Below are positions 4,184 through 13,995 of a stretch of 13,995 bases of DNA, one piece after another. The DNA comes from Lysobacterales bacterium CG_4_10_14_3_um_filter_64_11 (GTDB taxonomy: Bacteria > Pseudomonadota > Gammaproteobacteria > Xanthomonadales > Xanthomonadaceae). The DNA lies in the NCBI GenBank assembly GCA_002782905.1, contig PFJA01000031.1, positions 1 to 13,995 on the forward strand, given 5' to 3'. Position 1 is the first letter of the stretch. Each line of letters starts with the position of its first letter. The translations under genes were made by a program, and so were the position numbers. The notes under the pieces were generated by a model, which was not told where the DNA came from, made no database searches, and saw nothing but the letters and a program-made list of their open reading frames with translations.

Positions 4184-7100
4184 ATGACCTACTCCCTCAC
4201 CGAAAAGAAGCGTATCCGCAAGGATTTCGGCAAGCGCCGCACCATCCTTGAGGTGCCCTACCTGTTGGCGATCCAGGTCGACTCCTATCGTGAGTTCCTG
4301 CAATCCGATCGCGCGTTGGCCAAGCGCGAGGACAAGGGGCTGCATGCAGCGCTCAAATCGGTGTTCCCGATCAGCAGCTACAGCGGCAACGCGGCGCTGG
4401 AATATGTCAGTTACAAACTCGGCGAGCCGGCGTTCGACGAGCGCGAGTGCCGCAGTCGCGGCATGAGCTACGGCGCGCCGCTGCGAGTGACCGTGCGCCT
4501 GGTCATCTACGATCGCGAGTCGTCGACCAAGGCAATCAAATACGTCAAGGAGCAGGAAGTCTACATGGGCGAAGTACCGCTCATGACCGGCAACGGCACC
4601 TTCATCGTCAACGGCACCGAGCGCGTGATCGTGTCGCAGCTGCACCGTTCGCCAGGCGTGTTCTTCGACCATGATCGCGGCAAGACGCACAGCTCCGGCA
4701 AGCTGCTGTATTCCGCGCGCATCATCCCGTACCGCGGCTCTTGGCTCGATTTCGAGTTCGATCCCAAGGACGGCCTGTTTACCCGAATTGATCGCCGCCG
4801 CAAGCTGCCGGTCAGCATTCTGCTGCGTGCGCTGGGTTACTCCAACGAGGAAATGCTCAGCATTTTCCACGACATCAACACGTTTCACATCGGCAGCAAG
4901 GAAGGCGTCGAGCTTGAGCTGGTGGCAGAGCGCCTGCGCGGCGAAACCCTGGATTTCGATCTGGTAGTTGGCGACAAGGTCATTCTGGAGGCCGGCAAGC
5001 GCATCACGGCGCGCCATGTGCGGCAACTTGAAGAAGCCAATATCACCGCGTTGGCGGTACCCGATGACTACCTGATTGGTCGCATTCTTGCGCACGACGT
5101 GGTGGACACCAGCACCGGCGAGTTGCTTGCCACTGCCAACGACGAGATCACCATCGAGCACCTGCAAGCCATGCGCAAAGCCGGCGTCGAGGCGGTGGGT
5201 ACGCTGTGGGTAAACGATCTGGATCGTGGTCCGTATCTTTCCAACACCTTGCGGATCGACACCACCAAAACGCAGCTCGAAGCACTGGTGGAAATCTACC
5301 GGATGATGCGTCCGGGCGAGCCGCCGACCAAAGACGCTGCACAGAACATGTTCTTCAACTTGTTCTTCACCTTCGATCGTTACGATCTGTCGGGTGTGGG
5401 CCGGATGAAGTTCAACCGTCGCGTCGGCCGCAAGGAAGTCACCGGCACCGGCGTGCTGTACGACCACAAGTTCTTCAGTGCGCGCACCGATGAAAACGCC
5501 AAGCATCTGGTTGCCGAATACGGCGAAACCTCCGACATCCTCGAAGTGCTCAAGGTGCTGTGCGAAATCCGCAACGGCCGTGGTACGGTCGATGATATCG
5601 ATCACCTCGGCAACCGGCGTGTGCGTTCGGTCGGCGAAATGGCCGAAAACGTGTTCCGTGTCGGCTTGGTGCGCGTTGAGCGTGCGGTCAAGGAGCGCCT
5701 GTCGCTGGCCGAGTCCGAGGGGCTTACCCCGCAGGAGCTGATCAACGCCAAGCCCGTTGCCGCTGCGATGAAAGAGTTCTTCGGCTCCTCGCAGCTTTCG
5801 CAGTTCATGGATCAGAACAACCCGCTGTCGGAAGTCACCCACAAGCGGCGTGTGTCGGCGCTTGGCCCGGGCGGCCTTACCCGCGAACGTGCCGGTTTCG
5901 AAGTGCGCGACGTGCATCCGACGCATTACGGCCGCGTGTGTACGATCGAAACGCCGGAAGGCCCGAACATCGGCCTGATCAATTCGCTGGCGGTATATGC
6001 CCGCACCAACAAATACGGCTTCCTGGAAACCCCTTACCGCAAGGTGGTGAAGGACAAGGTGAGCGACACGGTCGACTTCCTGTCGGCGATCGAGGAACAG
6101 GATTTCGTGATCGCGCAGGCCAACGCCGAGCTCGACGCCAAGGGTGCGTTCACCGCCGACTTCGTGACCTGTCGCTATCAGGGTGAAACCTTGCTCAAGC
6201 CGCCGGCCGAAATCGACTACATGGACGTTTCGCCGATGCAGTCGGTGTCGGTGGCGGCGGCGCTGGTGCCGTTCCTGGAGCACGATGATGCCAACCGCGC
6301 CCTGATGGGCGCGAACATGCAGCGTCAGGCGGTGCCGACGCTGCGCTCGCAGAAGCCGCTGGTGGGCACCGGTATCGAGCGCGCGGTGGCGCGCGATTCC
6401 GGGGTCACCGTCAACGCCCTGCGTGGTGGTGTGATCGATCAGATCGATGCTGGTCGTATCGTGGTACGCGCCAACGAGGACGAGATTCACGACAACGATC
6501 CGGGTGTCGACATCTACACTCTGGTCAAATACACCCGGTCCAACCAGAACACCTGCATCAACCAGCGGCCGCTGGTCAACGTCGGTGATCGTGTCGAGCG
6601 CGGTGATGTGCTGGCCGATGGCCCGTCCACCGACATCGGTGAACTGGCGCTGGGGCAGAACATGTTGATCGCGTTCATGCCCTGGAATGGCTACAACTTC
6701 GAGGATTCGATTCTGGTCTCGGAGCGGGTGGTGAAGGAAGACCGTTACACCACCATCCATATCGAAGAGCTGGCCTGCGTTGCGCGCGACACCAAGCTGG
6801 GGCCGGAGGAAATCACCGCCGACATCCCGAACGTTTCCGAGCACGCACTCTCGCGCCTGGACGAATCCGGCGTGGTTTACATTGGTGCCGAAGTACGCGC
6901 TGGCGACATCCTGGTTGGCAAGGTCACGCCGAAAGGCGAGAGCCAGCTCACTCCGGAAGAAAAGCTGTTGCGTGCGATCTTCGGCGAGAAAGCGTCCGAC
7001 GTGAAGGACAGCTCGCAGCGGGTGCCGCCGGGCATGGACGGCACCGTCATCGATGTGCAGGTGTTCACCCGCGATGGCATCGAGAAAGACAAGCGCGCGC

Positions 7101-8338
7101 GTCAGATCGAAGAGATGGAGGTTCGTCGCGTCAAGAAGGATTTCGACGATCAGTTCCGTATTCTCGAAGGCGCAATTTATGCCCGCCTGCGGACCGCGTT
7201 GCTTGGCAAGGTGGCCAACGGTGGCCCTGCCGGCCTGAAGAAAGGCGCGCTTATCACCGATGAGTACCTCGACGGTCTCAAGAAAGACGACTGGTTTGCG
7301 ATCCGCATGAAGGACGAAGCCGCGGTCGAGTTTATCGAGCGCGCGCAAAAGCAGGTCGAGGAACACAAGGCCGAGTTCGACAAGCGTTTCCTCGCCAAGC
7401 GCGCCAAGATTACCGCCGGTGACGATCTGGCGCCCGGCGTGCTGAAGATGGTCAAGGTGTATCTGGCGGTCAAGCGTCGCATCCAGCCTGGCGACAAGAT
7501 GGCCGGTCGGCATGGCAACAAGGGCGTCATTTCGATGATCGTGCCGGTGCAGGACATGCCGTTCATGGCCAATGGCAACTCGATCGACATCCTCCTCAAT
7601 CCGCTCGGTGTGCCGAGTCGAATGAACATCGGCCAGGTTCTGGAGACCCACCTGGGCTGGGCGGCAAAAGGGCTGGGCCAGAAGATCCAGCGCATGCTCG
7701 ATGAGCAGGCGAAGATCGCCGATCTGCGCAAGTTTCTCGGCGAGATCTACAACCACGACAGCAAGGTATCGGGCAATCGCGTCGATCTGTCGCAGTTCGA
7801 CGATGCCGAGCTGCTGCGGCTGGCGGGCAACCTTTGCGACGGCGTACCGATGGCGACGCCGGTGTTCGACGGTGCCAATGAGGGCGAGATCAAGTCGATG
7901 CTGAAACTTGCCGACCTGCCCGAGAGCGGCCAGACCACGCTGTACGATGGTCGCACCGGTGAGGCATTCGATCGTGAGGTGACGGTGGGTTACATGCACA
8001 TGCTCAAGCTCAACCATCTGGTTGACGACAAGATGCATGCGCGCTCGACCGGTCCGTACTCGCTGGTGACCCAGCAGCCGCTGGGCGGCAAGGCACAGTT
8101 CGGTGGTCAGCGCTTCGGTGAGATGGAAGTCTGGGCGCTGCAAGCGTATGGCGCGGCTTACACCTTGCAGGAAATGCTCACGGTCAAGTCCGATGACGTG
8201 CAGGGCCGCAACCAGATGTACAAGAACATCGTGGATGGCGAGCACGAAATGGCGGCGGGCATGCCCGAGTCGTTCAATGTGCTGGTCAAGGAAATCCGCT
8301 CGCTGGCGATCAACATGGAGCTGGAAGAGAACCGCTGA
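4184..8338 (+). CDS. rpoB: DNA-directed RNA polymerase subunit beta
   Basis: RpoB forms one half of the RNA polymerase active cleft. The 1384-residue product exceeds E. coli beta (1342). The start is secure: MTYSLTEKKRIRKDFGKR aligns with the family N-terminus, though the AAGGCGG ribosome-binding site 9 bases upstream is weak. The rifampicin pocket SSQLSQFMDQNNPLSE begins at residue 535; D543, H553 and S558 (E. coli D516, H526, S531) are wild type, predicting sensitivity at these sites. GDKMAGRHGNKG starts at residue 1103, with K1105 and K1113 matching E. coli K1065 and K1073 near the catalytic centre. The C-terminus carries YDGRTGE and GGQRFGEMEVWALQAYGAA. A 22-residue segment (about 426-447) has no counterpart in E. 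coli, and the region near 960-1020 is also longer. Confidence 0.99.
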   Translation: MTYSLTEKKRIRKDFGKRRTILEVPYLLAIQVDSYREFLQSDRALAKREDKGLHAALKSVFPISSYSGNAALEYVSYKLGEPAFDERECRSRGMSYGAPLRVTVRLVIYDRESSTKAIKYVKEQEVYMGEVPLMTGNGTFIVNGTERVIVSQLHRSPGVFFDHDRGKTHSSGKLLYSARIIPYRGSWLDFEFDPKDGLFTRIDRRRKLPVSILLRALGYSNEEMLSIFHDINTFHIGSKEGVELELVAERLRGETLDFDLVVGDKVILEAGKRITARHVRQLEEANITALAVPDDYLIGRILAHDVVDTSTGELLATANDEITIEHLQAMRKAGVEAVGTLWVNDLDRGPYLSNTLRIDTTKTQLEALVEIYRMMRPGEPPTKDAAQNMFFNLFFTFDRYDLSGVGRMKFNRRVGRKEVTGTGVLYDHKFFSARTDENAKHLVAEYGETSDILEVLKVLCEIRNGRGTVDDIDHLGNRRVRSVGEMAENVFRVGLVRVERAVKERLSLAESEGLTPQELINAKPVAAAMKEFFGSSQLSQFMDQNNPLSEVTHKRRVSALGPGGLTRERAGFEVRDVHPTHYGRVCTIETPEGPNIGLINSLAVYARTNKYGFLETPYRKVVKDKVSDTVDFLSAIEEQDFVIAQANAELDAKGAFTADFVTCRYQGETLLKPPAEIDYMDVSPMQSVSVAAALVPFLEHDDANRALMGANMQRQAVPTLRSQKPLVGTGIERAVARDSGVTVNALRGGVIDQIDAGRIVVRANEDEIHDNDPGVDIYTLVKYTRSNQNTCINQRPLVNVGDRVERGDVLADGPSTDIGELALGQNMLIAFMPWNGYNFEDSILVSERVVKEDRYTTIHIEELACVARDTKLGPEEITADIPNVSEHALSRLDESGVVYIGAEVRAGDILVGKVTPKGESQLTPEEKLLRAIFGEKASDVKDSSQRVPPGMDGTVIDVQVFTRDGIEKDKRARQIEEMEVRRVKKDFDDQFRILEGAIYARLRTALLGKVANGGPAGLKKGALITDEYLDGLKKDDWFAIRMKDEAAVEFIERAQKQVEEHKAEFDKRFLAKRAKITAGDDLAPGVLKMVKVYLAVKRRIQPGDKMAGRHGNKGVISMIVPVQDMPFMANGNSIDILLNPLGVPSRMNIGQVLETHLGWAAKGLGQKIQRMLDEQAKIADLRKFLGEIYNHDSKVSGNRVDLSQFDDAELLRLAGNLCDGVPMATPVFDGANEGEIKSMLKLADLPESGQTTLYDGRTGEAFDREVTVGYMHMLKLNHLVDDKMHARSTGPYSLVTQQPLGGKAQFGGQRFGEMEVWALQAYGAAYTLQEMLTVKSDDVQGRNQMYKNIVDGEHEMAAGMPESFNVLVKEIRSLAINMELEENR

Positions 8339-8366
8339 TTCCCTTGATCTGAATACCCCCGGGTGG

Positions 8367-8385
8367 GGGGTGCCGATGGCACCCC
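8367..8385 (+). promoter_or_regulatory. 8-bp hairpin between rpoB and rpoC
   Basis: GGGGTGCC (8367-8374) and GGCACCCC (8378-8385) are perfect complements with a three-base loop GAT. A second, weaker stem AAACCG/CGGTTT (8396-8401/8412-8417) follows, ending 7 bases before the rpoC ribosome-binding site. No T run directly follows the first stem. These may tune RpoC translation or mRNA stability; no promoter is visible in the gap. Confidence 0.45.
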
Positions 8386-8436
8386 TCGCGCATGGAAACC
8401 GATACGGATGCCGGTTTTCGACTTAGGAGACTCCCC

Positions 8437-12630
<4,194 letters not shown>

Positions 12631-12677
12631 TGTCTCGCAAACATCGTCTGCATGCCGGATCAGCCTCATTGAAACAA

Positions 12678-12697
12678 GCGCGCTGCTGGCAGCGCGC
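12678..12697 (+). other. GC hairpin after rpoC
   Basis: GCGCGCTGC (12678-12686) and GCAGCGCGC (12689-12697) are perfect complements around TG; as RNA about 7 bp would form with a six-base loop. No T run follows, so it is more likely a 3'-end protecting stem than a terminator. Confidence 0.45.
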
Positions 12698-12703
12698 CGC
12701 ATG

Positions 12704-12730
12704 AAGCAGGCGGCCCCATTGGGCTGCTTT
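12704..12730 (+). terminator. Possible rpoBC terminator
   Basis: AAGCAG (12704-12709) pairs with CTGCTT (12724-12729) and CCC (12714-12716) with GGG (12721-12723) around the loop CATT, leaving a small bulge; an alternative 9-bp register with two G-U pairs also exists. The 3' arm runs into TTT. It lies 74 bases after the rpoC stop and upstream of the rpsL promoter. The T tract is short, so efficiency is doubtful. Confidence 0.45.
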
Positions 12731-12739
12731 ACATACGAA

Positions 12740-12762
12740 ATGAAGCACAGGATGTGCTTCGT
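12740..12762 (+). other. Hairpin upstream of the str promoter
   Basis: ATGAAGCAC (12740-12748) pairs with GTGCTTCGT (12754-12762), 9 bp with one G-U pair, loop AGGAT. GTTCGGG follows, not a T run. It is the third stem-loop in a row after rpoC. Confidence 0.4.
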
Positions 12763-12805
12763 GTTCGGGTCACTGGATTGACGGCGCCTGGTGTCATTGT
12801 CTTCG

Positions 12806-12835
12806 TTGACAGTGACGGTTTGTACGGGCTATAAT
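12806..12835 (+). promoter_or_regulatory. Consensus sigma70-type promoter of the str operon
   Basis: A perfect -35 hexamer TTGACA (12806-12811) and a perfect -10 hexamer TATAAT (12830-12835) are separated by 18 bases. Transcription should start about 12841-12843, giving a roughly 70-base leader before rpsL. Both elements match consensus at six of six positions, as suits a very highly expressed ribosomal protein/EF-G operon. It implies that rpsL-rpsG-fusA can be transcribed independently of rpoBC. Confidence 0.9.
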
Positions 12836-12844
12836 TTTCGGCTC

Positions 12845-12878
12845 GGCAGATCGGACTCGTCCGGTCTGCCTTCGTTTT
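12845..12878 (+). terminator. Terminator-like hairpin at the start of the str operon leader
   Basis: GGCAGATCGGA (12845-12855) pairs with TCCGGTCTGCC (12860-12870) over 11 bp with one G-U pair, loop CTCG, followed by TTCGTTTT (12871-12878). It begins only 10 bases after the -10 element, so it would be the first structure in the new RNA. It may act as an attenuator or as a 5'-protecting stem, and could also stop polymerases arriving from rpoC. Confidence 0.6.
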
Positions 12879-12912
12879 CACAGCATGTCTTCACTGCAGG
12901 CTCCTTCGACTC

Positions 12913-13287
<375 letters not shown>

Positions 13288-13290
13288 CGT

Positions 13291-13311
13291 CGTCGCGCCA
13301 GGTGCGCGATG
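13291..13311 (+). promoter_or_regulatory. Hairpin in the rpsL-rpsG gap (candidate S7 control region)
   Basis: CGTCGCGC (13291-13298) pairs with GCGCGATG (13304-13311) over 8 bp with one G-U pair, loop CAGGT. It starts 3 bases after the rpsL stop. In E. coli S7 binds this intercistronic interval to repress translation of rpsG and later genes, and the location fits. I cannot match the detailed E. coli S7 site by eye, so the functional part is inference. Confidence 0.4.
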
Positions 13312-13354
13312 GCTGTTGCCGCATAACCCGATCTTTCCAAATCAGGCACGTCAC

Positions 13355-13822
13355 ATGTCCCGCAAAGGTTCGTTCGTCAATCGCTCTGTTCTGCCCGATC
13401 CCAAGCACCACAGTGAAATGGTGGCGCGGTTCATCAACATGGTGATGAAGAGTGGCAAAAAGTCCGTGGCCGAGAAGATCGTCTATGGCGCCATGGATGT
13501 AATCGGTGAAAAGTCCGCTGTGCCGCTTGAGTTGGTCGAGAAGGCGCTGGGTAACGTGGCGCCGGCGGTAGAGGTCAAGTCGCGCCGTGTCGGTGGCGCA
13601 ACCTACCAGGTGCCGGTGGAAGTGCGCTCGACCCGTCGTCAGGCGCTGGCCATGCGCTGGTTGATCGAGTCAGCGCGCAAGCGCTCCGAAAACACGATGC
13701 CGCGCAAGCTCGCGGCCGAGTTGCTCGATGCCGCCGAGAGTCGCGGTGGCGCGGTCAAGAAACGCGAAGAAACCCACCGTATGGCAGAGGCCAACAAGGC
13801 CTTCTCGCACTACCGCTGGTAA
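13355..13822 (+). CDS. rpsG: 30S ribosomal protein S7
   Basis: S7 nucleates assembly of the 16S rRNA 3' major domain and contacts E-site tRNA and mRNA; it is the str operon repressor in E. coli. The product is 155 residues, typical of the family. It begins MSRKGSFVNRSVLPDPKH, has the conserved KSGKKSVAEKIVYGAMD (32-48), the beta-hairpin region RRVGGATYQVPVEVR (77-91) that reaches the E site, and ends GGAVKKREETHRMAEANKAF followed by SHYRW. The frame is open upstream, but ATG at 13355 gives the family start. Its ribosome-binding site is weak (AGG at 13344-13346, 8 bases away), consistent with translational coupling to rpsL. Confidence 0.98.
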   Translation: MSRKGSFVNRSVLPDPKHHSEMVARFINMVMKSGKKSVAEKIVYGAMDVIGEKSAVPLELVEKALGNVAPAVEVKSRRVGGATYQVPVEVRSTRRQALAMRWLIESARKRSENTMPRKLAAELLDAAESRGGAVKKREETHRMAEANKAFSHYRW

Positions 13823-13843
13823 TCGGAATAAAGGGATTCAACC

Positions 13844-13995
13844 GTGGCCCGTCATACCCCCATCGATCGATATCGTAACTTCGGCATCATGGCTCACATT
13901 GATGCCGGCAAAACCACGACCACCGAGCGCATTCTGTTTTATACCGGCGTCAATCACAAGATTGGCGAGGTGCATGACGGTGCCGCAACGATGGA
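13844..13995 (+). CDS. fusA: Elongation factor G, 5' end only (partial)
   Basis: EF-G is the GTPase that drives ribosomal translocation and, with RRF, ribosome recycling. Only the first 50 codons are in the window. The product begins (M)ARHTPIDRYRNFGIMAHID and contains the P-loop (G1) AHIDAGKT at residues 17-24, then TERILFYTG and HKIGEVHDGAATM, characteristic of EF-G rather than EF-Tu. The start is GTG, supported by AAGGGA (13831-13836) 7 bases upstream and by the family N-terminus; the nearest in-frame ATG would remove residues before the P-loop. It is 21 bases after rpsG, in the str operon. Switch regions and domains II-V lie beyond the window. Confidence 0.96.
   Translation, partial: MARHTPIDRYRNFGIMAHIDAGKTTTTERILFYTGVNHKIGEVHDGAATM

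Noticed and set aside
4133..8245. A 1370-codon open frame antisense to almost all of rpoB
   Set aside because: Long antisense open frames are expected opposite GC-rich genes with strong third-position bias. The translation is low in complexity (rich in His, Arg, Gln, Leu) with no recognisable domain, and rpoB itself is certain.

Overview
The window is a vertically inherited housekeeping block: the end of tuf, a tRNA-Trp gene, secE-nusG-rplK-rplA-rplJ-rplL-rpoB-rpoC, and then the start of the str operon (rpsL-rpsG-fusA). Every gene lies on the + strand and every reading frame is intact. The gene order, a GC-rich genome, E. coli-like RpoC residue numbering and a (CCGAGTC)n heptamer repeat between nusG and rplK suggest a gammaproteobacterium, most likely of the Xanthomonadales (Lysobacterales). 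The placement is inference; no database was consulted.

Layout: 1-81 is the 3' end of tuf (EF-Tu), followed by a 13-bp perfect hairpin. tRNA-Trp (CCA anticodon) is at 270-345. secE (407-799) and nusG (815-1375) encode a membrane subunit of the Sec translocon and a transcription elongation factor. A 165-bp gap with the heptamer repeat and a candidate L1-binding site precedes rplK-rplA (L11, L1; 1541-2678). A 341-bp gap full of stem-loops holds the probable L10 leader and an attenuator-like hairpin ahead of rplJ-rplL (L10, L7/L12; 3020-3982). A 201-bp gap with three hairpins leads to rpoB (4184-8338) and rpoC (8437-12630), the beta and beta' subunits of RNA polymerase. The 282-bp rpoC-rpsL gap has several hairpins, then a sigma70-type promoter with perfect -35 and -10 hexamers, then a terminator-like hairpin almost at the start of the transcript. 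rpsL (12913-13287), rpsG (13355-13822) and the first 50 codons of fusA (from GTG at 13844) close the window.

Together the genes supply the ribosome stalk and its base (L10, L7/L12, L11, L1), the 30S proteins S12 and S7, the elongation factors EF-Tu and EF-G, the core RNA polymerase and its factor NusG. What deserves a second look is in the gaps, where autogenous and attenuation control of these genes is expected: the L1 and L10 target sites, terminator-like hairpins before rplJ and in the rpsL leader, and the rplL-rpoB stem-loops. Within proteins, the clearest oddity is a 22-residue insertion in RpoB relative to E. coli. I found no mobile element, CRISPR array, defence system or unknown operon, and do not think the window contains an undescribed system.
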